A DNA stretch of 64,000 bases, taken from positions 1 through 64,000 of the forward strand of contig NZ_QLUV01000003.1 of assembly GCF_003286075.1 (NCBI RefSeq), written 5' to 3'. The DNA is from Paracoccus endophyticus. GTDB taxonomy: Bacteria; Pseudomonadota; Alphaproteobacteria; Rhodobacterales; Rhodobacteraceae. Below the pieces are notes generated by a model. That model saw nothing but the letters and a program-made list of their open reading frames with translations. It had not been told where the DNA came from and ran no database searches. A program made the position numbers and the translations under genes. The stretch's first letter is position 1. Every line of letters begins with the position of its first letter. Shown piece by piece: positions 23,631 through 32,408 of the stretch.

Positions 23631-23951
23631 CTGTCCGCGATGCGCCGTCGCGGCGACGGCCGATGTGCCCGAGCCGATATAGATTTCCTGCACCCGGTCC
23701 GAGGTGCGCGCCGCCTCGACATCGCCATCGAGCAGCACCTTGCCTTCGTTCATCACGGTCACGTGGTCGGCCAGGGTGAAGACCCGATCGATGTCATGTT
23801 CGACCAGCAGCACGGGCAGATCGCGGGACACCTGCTTGATGAGGTTGCCTACCCGCTCGCGTTCCGCGACCGACAACCCGGCCAGCGGCTCGTCCGCCAG
23901 CAGGATGCGCGGCTTGGTGGCAAGCGCCAGCCCCAGGTCCAGCAGCCGGCG
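23631..23951 (-). pseudogene. LivG-type ATPase, C-terminal fragment fused to LivF
   Basis: In frame with and upstream of the LivF half, 107 residues read RRLLDLGLALATKPRILLAD, EPLAGLSVAERERVGNLIKQ, LPVLLVEHDIDRVFTLADHV and end EIYIGSG. This is Walker B, the D-loop, the H-loop and the C-terminus of a LivG ATPase. Walker A and the signature motif are missing: similarity stops abruptly near 23951, where DNA belonging to the divergent alcohol dehydrogenase begins. The fragment cannot bind ATP by itself. It records a deletion or insertion that removed the start of this transporter gene. Confidence 0.75.
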
Positions 23952-24077
23952 GCACGGGACCTCTTTCGGCGCGGGGCGAGTTCCCGCTGTGGGTCGTGCT
24001 TGCCGGAGCCCAAGAAAAGGGATGGATTTCGGCCGACACCCACCATCATTTGCGAACCAACCACGAAGGATCATCCC

Positions 24078-25127
24078 ATGCCCGTTCTCGCCTATGGCGC
24101 CCCTGCCGCCGACCGTCCGCTGGAAAAGATGGCGATCACCCGCCGCCAGCCGGGTCCCCATGACGTGCAGATCCAGATCATCTATTGCGGCATCTGCCAT
24201 TCGGACCTGCACCAGGTCCGCAGCGAATGGGCGGGCACGATCTATCCCTGCGTGCCGGGCCACGAGATCGTGGGCCGCGTCGCCGCCGTGGGCGGCCATG
24301 TCACTGCCCACAAGGTCGGCGACCTGGTCGGCGTGGGCTGCATCGTGGACAGCTGCCAGCACTGCGCCGACTGCGAGGAAGGACTGGAGAACTACTGCGA
24401 CGGGATGGTCGGCACCTACAATGGCCCGACTAACGACGCGCCAGGCCACACGCTCGGCGGCTACTCGCAGCAGATCGTGGTGCATGAGCGCTATGTGCTG
24501 AAGATCACCCACCCTGAGGAGGAGCTGGCCGCCGTGGCTCCGCTGCTCTGCGCCGGGATCACGACCTATTCGCCGCTGCGGCACTGGGGCGCGGGGCCGG
24601 GCAAGAAGGTCGGCGTCGTCGGCATCGGGGGCCTTGGCCACATGGGGCTGAAGCTGGCGCATGCCATGGGCGCGCATGTGGTGGCCTTCACCACCTCGCC
24701 CGACAAGACCCGGGATGCCAAGGGGCTGGGCGCGGACGAGGTGGTCGTGTCGCGCAATGCCGAGGAGATGGCGGCGCACGCGCAAAGCTTCGACTTCATC
24801 CTGAACACGGTCGCAGCCCCGCATGACCTGGACGCGTTCCTGGCGCTGCTCAAGCGCGACGGCACCATGGCGCTGGTCGGCGCGCCGGCGACGCCGCATC
24901 CCTCGCCCAACGTGTTCAACCTGATCATGCGCCGCCGCAGCTTGGCGGGATCGATGATCGGGGGCATCCCCGAGACGCAGGAGATGCTGGATTTCTGCGC
25001 CCGCCACGGCATCACCGCCGACATCGAGATGATCCGCGCCGACCAGATCGACGCCGCCTATGAGCGGATGCTGGCGGGCGACGTGAAGTATCGCTTCGTC
25101 ATGGATATCGCGACGATGGCCAACTGA
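24078..25127 (+). CDS. Zinc-dependent NAD(P) alcohol dehydrogenase (cinnamyl/YahK type)
   Basis: A 349-residue medium-chain dehydrogenase. Catalytic zinc residues lie in YCGICHSDLHQ and PGHEIVGRV. The structural zinc cysteines lie in CQHCADCEEGLENYC. The coenzyme motif is GVVGIGGLGHMGLKLAHAMG near residue 180. The pattern is that of broad-specificity aldehyde reductases such as YahK or AdhC. ATG at 24078 follows GAAGGA by seven bases. It is the only plus-strand gene in a long minus-strand block and abuts the truncated LivG, so it probably arrived with the rearrangement there. Confidence 0.93.
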   Translation: MPVLAYGAPAADRPLEKMAITRRQPGPHDVQIQIIYCGICHSDLHQVRSEWAGTIYPCVPGHEIVGRVAAVGGHVTAHKVGDLVGVGCIVDSCQHCADCEEGLENYCDGMVGTYNGPTNDAPGHTLGGYSQQIVVHERYVLKITHPEEELAAVAPLLCAGITTYSPLRHWGAGPGKKVGVVGIGGLGHMGLKLAHAMGAHVVAFTTSPDKTRDAKGLGADEVVVSRNAEEMAAHAQSFDFILNTVAAPHDLDAFLALLKRDGTMALVGAPATPHPSPNVFNLIMRRRSLAGSMIGGIPETQEMLDFCARHGITADIEMIRADQIDAAYERMLAGDVKYRFVMDIATMAN

Positions 25128-25227
25128 GACGGGACGGGCGGCGGCCTCGCCGCCCCTTCGCCACAGAAGAACGCACCCACGAAGATCATCCGCGCCGGGT
25201 GAAAGCCCCTCGGCTGCCGGCCCCGCC

Positions 25228-25491
25228 GACCGGTTCACAGGCACCGTCCGCACCAGTCCGCTGTTCGCCGCCAAGGCCCCCAGCCGGACCGCCGGCCCCC
25301 CTGTCACCGTCGAGCCGGGCGCGCGCACGGCCCGGCACACCCTCCCTGAGGGCCGGTCCCTGAACGTGATCTCGGCCGTCCAGCGCGTGGTCGGCCCGGT
25401 GCAGGTGATCCGCACCGGCGCCATCCGGGACGCCATCGACGGAACAGCCGTGACCTGGAGGGAGACGGTGTCGGGCGCGGTCCGGGGTTGA
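25228..25491 (+). pseudogene. Cupin-domain protein remnant
   Basis: A plus-strand frame reads DRFTGTVRTSPLFAAKAPSR, VTVEPGARTARHTLPEGRSL, then WRETVSGAVRG and a stop. This matches small cupins of the type F-T-G-x-V-x-x-x-P-L-F ... V-T-F-E-P-G-A-R-T-A-W-H-T-H-P-x-G-Q-x-L. The metal-binding H-x-H has become H-T-L, the second cupin motif is unrecognisable and no good start exists. Such cupins often travel with an alcohol dehydrogenase like the one just upstream. No other gene is seen between 25128 and 25611. Confidence 0.6.
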
Positions 25492-25611
25492 AGCCGGCAT
25501 TCTGCCGCGGTCCTCTTTCGAGGACATGAACCCCCGCATCCGTGACCGCATCACTGTGGGCGGCGGAACACAGGCCATCTGCATGAGGGAAACGGCGGCT
25601 GGGCGGCCGCT

Positions 25612-26319
25612 TCAGACGGTCGCCAGCCCCGCCAGCCTCCGGTGCAGGTCGCCACGCTGCACCCGGGCGCGCGGGCCGCCAAGGACGACTTGTCCCCGCT
25701 CCATCAGAGCGAAGCGATCGCCGAGGTCCCAGGCAAAGTCGAAGTATTGCTCCACCAGCACGATCGCTATCCCGCCCGTGTCCCGCAGCGCGGCGATCAC
25801 GCGGCCGATCTGGGCGATGATGTTGGGCTGAATCCCCTCGGTCGGCTCGTCCATCAGCAGCACCCTGGGCCGGATCACCAGCGCGCGGGCGATGGCCAAC
25901 TGCTGCTGCTGGCCGCCCGACAGGTCGCCGCCGCGCCGCTGCGCCATCTGGGCCAGAACGGGGAAGCTGTCATGGATCTCGTCGGGGATGCGGCGTGACC
26001 CGCGCGGCAGGCAGCAAAGGCCGGTTTCCAGGTTCTCGCGCACCGTCAGCATCGGGAAGATCGCGCGGCCCTGCGGGACGTAAGCGACGCCGCGCCGCGC
26101 CATCTCTTGCGCGGACACGCGCCCCAACCGCTCGCCCATCAGGCGCAGCTCGCCGCCCGAACGGGGATGGCGCCCGGCCAGCACGTTCATCAGCGAGGTC
26201 TTGCCCGCGCCGTTGTTGCCCATGACGCAGGCGATCTTGCCCGGCGCGGCGCTGATCGACACGCCGTGCAGGATCTGCGAGCCGCCGTAATGCAGGGTGA
26301 TGTTCTCGGCCTCGATCAT
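25612..26319 (-). CDS. urtE: Urea ABC transporter, ATP-binding protein UrtE
   Basis: A 235-residue ATPase of the urea/short-chain amide importer. It has Walker A GNNGAGKTS, RRGVAYVPQGRAIFPMLTVR, the signature LSGGQQQQLAIARAL, Walker B VLLMDEPTEGIQP and LVEQYFDFAWDL, the last two typical of UrtE and LivF. It is the last gene of urtABCDE, one base after urtD. The end (RARVQRGDLHRRLAGLATV) is slightly shorter than in some homologues. Confidence 0.92.
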   Translation of the reverse strand: MIEAENITLHYGGSQILHGVSISAAPGKIACVMGNNGAGKTSLMNVLAGRHPRSGGELRLMGERLGRVSAQEMARRGVAYVPQGRAIFPMLTVRENLETGLCCLPRGSRRIPDEIHDSFPVLAQMAQRRGGDLSGGQQQQLAIARALVIRPRVLLMDEPTEGIQPNIIAQIGRVIAALRDTGGIAIVLVEQYFDFAWDLGDRFALMERGQVVLGGPRARVQRGDLHRRLAGLATV

Positions 26320-26320
26320 C

Positions 26321-27061
26321 TCAGCGCCCCAGATACACGTCGATCACCTCGGGATTGGCCGACACATGGTCCAGCGAGCCCTCGGCCAGAACCGACCCCT
26401 GGTGCAGCACCGTCACCTTGCAGTTCAGCCGCCGCACGAAGTCCATGTCGTGTTCGACCACCACCACGGCCCGCGTCTCGGCCAGCCGGCGCAGCAGGGT
26501 CGTGGTCTGTTCCCGCTCGGCCAGGGTCATGCCGGCGGCGGGCTCGTCCACCAGCAGCAGGCGCGGCTCCTGCGCGAGCAGCATCCCGATCTCCAGCCAC
26601 TGCTTCTGCCCGTGGCTGAGTTCCCCCGCCTTGTGCGCCAGACGCTCGGCAAGGCCCACATCCCCGGCCAGTTCCGCCACCCGTGCCGCGCTGGCGGCCG
26701 AGGGCTTCCAGCACAGCACGGCGAAGGGGCCGCGCAAGGCCTTCAGCGCCATGGTCAGATTGTCGGCGACGGACTGGTCCTCGAAGACGGTGGGGCGCTG
26801 GAACTTGCGGCCGATGCCCGCGCGGGCGATCTGCGCCTCGGACAGCTTCAGCAGCGATCGGGACCTTTCGCCCCACAGCACCTGTCCCCGGTCGGGACGG
26901 GTCTTGCCGGTGACGATGTCCATGAAGGTCGTCTTGCCCGCCCCGTTCGGACCGATCACGGCGCGCAGTTCCGCCGGGCCGATGCTGAAGGACAGGCCGT
27001 TGATCGCCTTGAACCCGTCGAAGGACTTGGACACGCCGGATACTTCCAGAAGGGCGGTCAT
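26321..27061 (-). CDS. urtD: Urea ABC transporter, ATP-binding protein UrtD
   Basis: A 246-residue ATPase. It has Walker A GPNGAGKTT near residue 37, GIGRKFQRPTVFEDQSVADN, the UrtD-type signature LSHGQKQWLEIGMLL (instead of LSGGQ), Walker B LLLVDEPAAGMTLAE and the H-loop VVVEHDMDFV. It starts by ATGA overlap with urtC. It forms the ATPase pair with UrtE for uptake of urea released in the environment. Confidence 0.94.
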   Translation of the reverse strand: MTALLEVSGVSKSFDGFKAINGLSFSIGPAELRAVIGPNGAGKTTFMDIVTGKTRPDRGQVLWGERSRSLLKLSEAQIARAGIGRKFQRPTVFEDQSVADNLTMALKALRGPFAVLCWKPSAASAARVAELAGDVGLAERLAHKAGELSHGQKQWLEIGMLLAQEPRLLLVDEPAAGMTLAEREQTTTLLRRLAETRAVVVVEHDMDFVRRLNCKVTVLHQGSVLAEGSLDHVSANPEVIDVYLGR

Positions 27062-28281
27062 GCCTCGGCCTCCTTTTCGCGCAGGGCGCCGGCATCGGGG
27101 CCAAGGTCGGCGCCCCTGCGGCGTGGCGGGCGCAGCCCGGCCAGCGCATCCACCAGCGATGACAGACCGCGCGGCGCAAACAATGTCACCGCGACGAAGC
27201 CGAGGCCCAGCAGCACCTGCCACCAGTTCACCCAGTCGATGCGATAGAACCCGAGATCCAGCGCAGGCGCGCGGCCGCCGGTGAACCAGCTCGACAGCAG
27301 CGACACGACCACCGCGCCGATCACCGCGCCATACAGGCGACCGCGCCCTCCGATCGCGACCCAGACGGCCAGGTAGACCGAGGCGATGGGCGCGAGTTCT
27401 GCCGGGTTGATGATCCCGGCCTGCGGGTAATACAGCGCCCCCGCCGCCGCGCAGATCATGGCGCTGATGGTGAAGACGGTCAGCTTGTAGCCTTCGACGG
27501 GATAGCCCAGGAAGCGCACCCGCGTCTCGTCGTCGCGGATCGCGCGGATGACGCTGCCGAACTTGCCGGCGGTCAGCCATGTGGCCAGCAGATAGCCCCC
27601 GGCCAGCAGCAGGGCCGAGGCCCAGAGGAACCAGATCGAGATCACCGACTGCGGCACGTGGCTCAGCCCTGGGATGTTCTGCAGCCCCGACAGCCCGTTG
27701 TTGCCGCGAAAACCGTTGTCGTTCTGAAACAGCCACAGCGACAGCGCCAGCGTCATCGCCTGCGTCAGGATGGACAGGTAAACGCCATTCACCCGGCTGC
27801 GAAAGGCCAGCCAGCCGAACAGGAAGGCCAAAAGCCCCGGCACCGCCAGCACCAGCAGCAACTGCATCGGCAGGCTGCCCGCAATGCTCCAGGTCAGCGG
27901 CAGGTCGGTGGACCCCACGACGCCGAAGATCTGGCCGGTGATCCCCTGGCGCAGTTCCTCGGCCGTGGGCGGGACAGGAGAACTGGCGAGCGTGGCCGCG
28001 ACGATCTCGCCCGTGCGGGCATACATCAGCCACATCCCGATCATGTAGCCGCCAAGGGCGAAAAAGGCCATGTGGCCCAGCGACAGGATGCCCGCATAGC
28101 CCCAGACGAGATCCATCGCCACCGCCGCAAGGGCGAGGCACAGCGTCTTGCCCAGCGTCTTGACGGTCGAGGTGGGGACGACGCCCGAGCCATAGGCCTC
28201 GGACATCAGCGTCACGGCCAGGGTGAAGACCGCCAGCAGGGCGAGGAAGACCAGCACCGAGGGATGCTTGCGGATCAGCAT
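27058..28281 (-). CDS. urtC: Urea ABC transporter, permease UrtC
   Basis: A 407-residue inner-membrane permease of the LivM type with about ten helices. Marks are DLVWGYAGILSLGHMAFFAL, FRSRVNGVYLSILTQAMTLA, the cytoplasmic coupling helix GSVIRAIRDDETRVRFLGYP and GGRGRLYGAVIGAVVV. The C-terminal 30 residues are basic and charged, as usual in UrtC. ATG at 28281 (MLIRKHPS) was chosen. It overlaps urtD by four bases and follows urtB by five. Confidence 0.94.
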   Translation of the reverse strand: MLIRKHPSVLVFLALLAVFTLAVTLMSEAYGSGVVPTSTVKTLGKTLCLALAAVAMDLVWGYAGILSLGHMAFFALGGYMIGMWLMYARTGEIVAATLASSPVPPTAEELRQGITGQIFGVVGSTDLPLTWSIAGSLPMQLLLVLAVPGLLAFLFGWLAFRSRVNGVYLSILTQAMTLALSLWLFQNDNGFRGNNGLSGLQNIPGLSHVPQSVISIWFLWASALLLAGGYLLATWLTAGKFGSVIRAIRDDETRVRFLGYPVEGYKLTVFTISAMICAAAGALYYPQAGIINPAELAPIASVYLAVWVAIGGRGRLYGAVIGAVVVSLLSSWFTGGRAPALDLGFYRIDWVNWWQVLLGLGFVAVTLFAPRGLSSLVDALAGLRPPRRRGADLGPDAGALREKEAEA

Positions 28282-28286
28282 GGGAA

Positions 28287-30185
28287 TCAGGCCTCCGCCG
28301 CGCGGCCGCGTGTCGGCATGATGCCGCGGGGCCGGAACTGGATGAAGATGATGATGAGCAGGATCATCCAGGTCTGCGCGGCCAGGGTGTTGGCCGGGTT
28401 GATGACCTCGATGCCCTTCTGCAACCCGCCGATCAGCGCCGCACCCGCGAGCGTGCCCCAGATGTTGCCGACGCCGCCCACGACGACCGTCATGAAGCTT
28501 TGCACGATGTAGTCGCTGCCCAGTTCGGACGTGACCTTGGCGAAAAGCCCGATCGCCACCCCCGCGATCCCGGCGATGCCGGAACCCAGGCCAAAGGTCA
28601 GCATGGCGATCCGGTCGGGGTTGATGCCCATGCTGGCCGCCATGCCGGGGTTCTGGGTGACGGCGCGGACCTCCAGCCCCAGCCGGGTGCGATTCATGAT
28701 CCACAGGAACAGGCCCAGAAACATCAGCGCCAGGACGAAGATCGCCACCCGGATGGTCGAGATCGACACGATCTCTCCGAAGCCGACCGAGCCTTCCAGC
28801 CAGGCGGGCGCGGTCAGGGGGCGGGCCTGCGTCCCGAAGATGTTCTTGGCGATCTGCTGCAGGGCGATGGACAGGCCGAAGGTCGCCAGCAGCGTTTCCA
28901 GCGGGCGTTTCACAAGATGGCGGATGACCAGCCGATACAGCACCACGCCTGCCAGAAAGGTCACGATGAAGGCGGCCGGCAGCGCCACGATCAGCGACAG
29001 GGTGCGCCCCGCGATCAGCGTCTGGACGACATAACCGGTATAGGCGCCCATCATGATGAACTCGCCATGCGCCATGTTGATGACGCCCATGACGCCGAAG
29101 GTGATGGCAAGACCGATGGCGGCGAGGAAATAGATCGACGCCAGCGACAGCGCGTCCAGCGCCAGGTCGGCGGTTTGCTGCGCGCCCTGCCGCAGCGCCA
29201 TCGCGTTCAGCGCGCGGCGCGCGGCGTCGGTGATCTGGGCGTTCGGTTCGGCATAGATGTCGGCAAAGCGGTGGCCGGACAGCGCCGCCTCGGCCTCGGC
29301 GGCGGTGGCGGCGGGCGGAACCAGCCCGACCTCTGCCAGCGCATCGTAAGCGGTATCGCGCCGGGCCGGGTCCGACAGTTCCGCGACCGGCACGCCGCCC
29401 ACCGTGCCCTCCACGATATGCGCGCTCAGGGCCTGCTTCTGCGCGTCGGGGGCAAGCCGGGCCGGGGCAAGGCCGGCTTCGACCAACAGCCGATAGGCCT
29501 CATCCTGTGGGATGTCGTCGCCCGGGATCAGTTCCGCCGCGACATTGGCCTGGCCGGGGATCGTCGGCGCGGCGATGCGGGTCGTCGCCAGCAGCGGGTT
29601 CAGCACCGCCTGCAGGTCGGCGCCGGTGTCGCCGGAAAACGCCTCGATGGCGTCGACGCGGGCCTGCGGGTCGGGATCGAAGCGGATGGTCAGCAGCCGC
29701 TCGAGCCGCGCCTTGCGGACGGCGAGCGCCGGATCGGGGTCGTTGCCTGCGGCCCGCAGGGCGGCGAGGTGCGTTTCATCCGACCGGCGCGCGATGGCAT
29801 CCAGCGCCGCGGCGCGGCGGGACGGATCGGGGTCGCTCAGCTGGAACTGCACCAGCGCCGCGCCAATAATCCCGCGCACGCCCGAGTTGGGTCTCAGCAC
29901 CCGCACCTCGCCCCGAACGGCGGCGCCCGTGACGGCATCGACCGCTTCGTCGCCCTGAACGATCACGAAGCGCCCGTCCGCAAGGCCCAGGCGGCGGTCG
30001 GCCCAGGCCTCCAGCACGGCCCCGGCCTGCGGGCCTGCGGCGGCCAGCGCCTCGATCACCGGGGCGATGGTCTGGCGCGAGGGCTGCTCGATCTGCGCGC
30101 GGTTGGCGTCCAGCACCTGGGCAAGGTCCTGCGCACAGGCGGGCGCGGCCAGCAGCATCAGTAGGGAAAGAAGAAGATGGCGCAT
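28287..30185 (-). CDS. urtB: Urea ABC transporter, permease UrtB, with long periplasmic domain
   Basis: A 632-residue LivH-type permease. A signal-like start (MRHLLLSLLMLLAAPACAQ) leads to about 310 residues of Ala/Asp-rich helical repeats. These resemble HEAT repeats (DPSRRAAALDAIARRSDE) and are likely periplasmic. The permease core follows: SIYFLAAIGLAITFGVMGVI, NMAHGEFIMMGAYTGY, QNPGMAASMGINPDRIA and IVQSFMTVVVGGVGNIWGTL. Long UrtB proteins of this form occur in many proteobacteria; the role of the extra domain is not known. A hairpin separates it from urtA. Confidence 0.94.
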   Translation of the reverse strand: MRHLLLSLLMLLAAPACAQDLAQVLDANRAQIEQPSRQTIAPVIEALAAAGPQAGAVLEAWADRRLGLADGRFVIVQGDEAVDAVTGAAVRGEVRVLRPNSGVRGIIGAALVQFQLSDPDPSRRAAALDAIARRSDETHLAALRAAGNDPDPALAVRKARLERLLTIRFDPDPQARVDAIEAFSGDTGADLQAVLNPLLATTRIAAPTIPGQANVAAELIPGDDIPQDEAYRLLVEAGLAPARLAPDAQKQALSAHIVEGTVGGVPVAELSDPARRDTAYDALAEVGLVPPAATAAEAEAALSGHRFADIYAEPNAQITDAARRALNAMALRQGAQQTADLALDALSLASIYFLAAIGLAITFGVMGVINMAHGEFIMMGAYTGYVVQTLIAGRTLSLIVALPAAFIVTFLAGVVLYRLVIRHLVKRPLETLLATFGLSIALQQIAKNIFGTQARPLTAPAWLEGSVGFGEIVSISTIRVAIFVLALMFLGLFLWIMNRTRLGLEVRAVTQNPGMAASMGINPDRIAMLTFGLGSGIAGIAGVAIGLFAKVTSELGSDYIVQSFMTVVVGGVGNIWGTLAGAALIGGLQKGIEVINPANTLAAQTWMILLIIIFIQFRPRGIMPTRGRAAEA

Positions 30186-30210
30186 GGTCCCCCCCGAGGG
30201 CCGGGAAAAG

Positions 30211-30231
30211 GGGGCGGCATCGCGCCGCCCC
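30211..30231 (-). terminator. Hairpin with T-tract between urtA and urtB
   Basis: GGGGCGGC (30211-30218) pairs perfectly with GCCGCCCC (30224-30231) around five bases. On the minus strand it is followed by CTTTTCCC. It sits in the 51-base gap after urtA and probably terminates part of the transcripts so that binding protein is made in excess. Confidence 0.65.
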
Positions 30232-30236
30232 GGTGG

Positions 30237-31514
30237 TCAGTAGTTCGACTGCCTCTGCACGCAGCTGTTGGTCTGCGTGTTCCACATCCCGCAGTCCTTG
30301 CCCGGCCAGTCGGCGTCCAGGACGGCGGATTCGGGCAGGTGATCGGTCCAGGCGTCGCCCGCGACCGGCTCGGTCTGGCTGACGATGTCGAACTGGCCGT
30401 CCTCGCGGATCTCGCCGATCAGCACGGGCTTGGTCAGGTGGTGGTTCGGCAGGACCCTGGCCGTGCCGCCGGTCAGGTTCGGCACCTCAAGCCCACCGAT
30501 GGCTGCCAGCACCGCGTCGGTTTCGGTGGACCCCGCCTTCTCGACCGCCTGGACCCACAGGTTGAAGCCCAGCATCGTGGCCTCCATCGGGTCGTTGGTC
30601 ACGCGGTCCTCGCCCATGCGCGCCGTCCATTCCGCGACAAAGGTTTCGTTCGCGGGGGACTCGGCGGTCTGGAAATAGTTCCAGGCGGCCAGATGCCCGA
30701 CGAGGTTCGCCGTATCGAGGCCCGACAGCTCCTCCTCGCCGACCGAGAAGGCCATCACCGGGATGTCGTCGGCCGAGATCCCTGCCGCGCCGAGTTCCTT
30801 GTAGAAGCCCACGTTGGCGTCGCCGTTGATGGTCGAGACCACGCCGACCTTCTTGCCCTCCTTGCCCAGCGCCGCCACGTCGGCCACGATCTTCGACCAG
30901 TCCGAATGGCCGAAGGGTGTGTAGTTGACGAAGATGTCCGCCTGTCCGACGCCCTTGCCCTTCAGATAGGCCTCGAGGATCGTGTTCGTCGTGCGCGGAT
31001 AGACATAGTCGGTGCCCAGCAGCGCCCATGACTCCACGCCCAGTTCGTTCATCATGTAGTCCACCGCCGGGATGGCCTGCTGGTTCGGCGCGGCGCCCGT
31101 GTAGATGACGTTCCTCGAGGATTCCTCGCCCTCGTATTGCACGGGGTAGAACAGCAAGCCGTTCAGCTCCTCGACCACCGGCAGGACCGACTTGCGGCTG
31201 ACCGAGGTCCAGCAGCCGAAGATCGCGTCCACCCCCTGGACCGAGATCAGCTCGCGCGCCTTTTCGGCAAACAGCGGCCAGTCCGATGCGGGGTCCACCA
31301 CCACCGCCTCGATCTTCCTGCCCAGAACGCCGCCCTTGGCGTTCTGCTGGTCCACCAGCATCAGCACCGTGTCCTTGAGCGTGGTTTCCGAGATCGCCAT
31401 GGTGCCGGACAGCGAATGCAGCACGCCGATCCTGATCGTGTCCTCCTGCGCACATGCCGCGCCCGACAGCGCGAGCGTCAGCCCCGCGCCGCAAAGGATC
31501 GTCCTTGCCCTCAT
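30237..31514 (-). CDS. urtA: Urea ABC transporter, substrate-binding protein UrtA
   Basis: A 425-residue periplasmic binding protein. A Sec signal peptide (MRARTILCGAGLTLALSGAA, cleavage near CAQ-ED) is followed by DTIRIGVLHSLSGTMAISET, GCWTSVSRKSVLPVVEELNG, YPVQYEGEESS, GTDYVYPRTTN and a C-terminal CGMWNTQTNSC cysteine pair. These are typical of UrtA/FmdD urea or amide binding proteins. ATG at 31514 has AGGGGAAA about six bases upstream. It is first of the urt operon; 276 bases separate it from ureG and hold its promoter, in which I could not assign a sigma-54 site with confidence. Confidence 0.95.
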   Translation of the reverse strand: MRARTILCGAGLTLALSGAACAQEDTIRIGVLHSLSGTMAISETTLKDTVLMLVDQQNAKGGVLGRKIEAVVVDPASDWPLFAEKARELISVQGVDAIFGCWTSVSRKSVLPVVEELNGLLFYPVQYEGEESSRNVIYTGAAPNQQAIPAVDYMMNELGVESWALLGTDYVYPRTTNTILEAYLKGKGVGQADIFVNYTPFGHSDWSKIVADVAALGKEGKKVGVVSTINGDANVGFYKELGAAGISADDIPVMAFSVGEEELSGLDTANLVGHLAAWNYFQTAESPANETFVAEWTARMGEDRVTNDPMEATMLGFNLWVQAVEKAGSTETDAVLAAIGGLEVPNLTGGTARVLPNHHLTKPVLIGEIREDGQFDIVSQTEPVAGDAWTDHLPESAVLDADWPGKDCGMWNTQTNSCVQRQSNY

Positions 31515-31790
31515 CTTCTGTTTCCCCTTCAGGGCCGCAGGCATCCCGCCGCCTCCCTGAAGGACGCGGGCAGTCGCAAGCCTTGGCGGCATCATGGTTG
31601 CACCCGTGCGGTCGTCCTTGTGGTCCAGACGCTGCCCGCACACTTCCGGCCTGTTGGCCGTTCGCAGTTGCAGCAAATCAGGGGGTCGGACTTGCGGCAA
31701 CGCGCGGCTGCCGGTTCCCGCCCGGGCGACGCGCATCTGGCGAAACCTGTGGCAGTTGCATGGTTTCCTGCCCGCGATTTGGGCGGGGGC

Positions 31791-32408
31791 TCAGGCCCGC
31801 AGGCTCAGGCCGCCCTCGCGGACGATGAAATCGGCGACCTCATCCACGCCGTGCCCGGCGCGCAGGGACGCCATCACGACCGGCCGCGTTCCCCGCGCCG
31901 CGCGGGCGTCGGATTCCAGCAGCACCGGGTCCACGCCCACGTGCGGCGCGAGGTCGGTCTTGTTCACCACCAGCAGGTCCGACCGCGCCAGCCCGGGCCC
32001 CTTCTTGCGCGGGATGTCCTGCCCGGCCGCAGTGTCGATGACATAGATCGTCAGGTCCGCCAGTTCCGGCGAAAAGGTCGCGGCGAGGTTGTCGCCCCCC
32101 GACTCGATCAGGATCAGGTCGAGGTCGGGAAAGGCCGCGTTCAGATCCGCGATGGCGGCCAGGTTGATGCTGGCGTCCTCGCGGATGGCCGTATGGGGGC
32201 AGCCGCCGGTTTCCACGCCGCGGATGCGGTCCGACGGCAGGACCTGCGCGCGCATCAGCGCCTCGGCATCCTCGCGGGTGTAGATGTCGTTGGTGACGAC
32301 CGCCATCGACAGGCGCGGGGCCAGCGCCGCCGCCAGCTTTTCCGTCAGTGTGGTCTTGCCGGCGCCCACGGGGCCGCCGATGCCGACGCGAAGGGGGCCG
32401 TTCATCAT
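31791..32408 (-). CDS. ureG: Urease accessory GTPase UreG
   Basis: A 205-residue SIMIBI GTPase that drives nickel delivery to urease. It has the P-loop [17 protein letters not shown] near residue 9, the switch region [13 protein letters not shown], the nickel-binding CPH motif in [34 protein letters not shown] and the guanine motif VVNKTDLA. Length is standard. It overlaps ureF by four bases and is the last urease gene; the urt operon follows on the same strand. Confidence 0.96.
   Translation of the reverse strand: MMNGPLRVGIGGPVGAGKTTLTEKLAAALAPRLSMAVVTNDIYTREDAEALMRAQVLPSDRIRGVETGGCPHTAIREDASINLAAIADLNAAFPDLDLILIESGGDNLAATFSPELADLTIYVIDTAAGQDIPRKKGPGLARSDLLVVNKTDLAPHVGVDPVLLESDARAARGTRPVVMASLRAGHGVDEVADFIVREGGLSLRA

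Noticed and set aside
31515..31790. Sigma-54 promoter upstream of urtA
   Set aside because: Some GG and GC dinucleotides and TGCAA repeats occur, but none has the spacing of a -24/-12 element.
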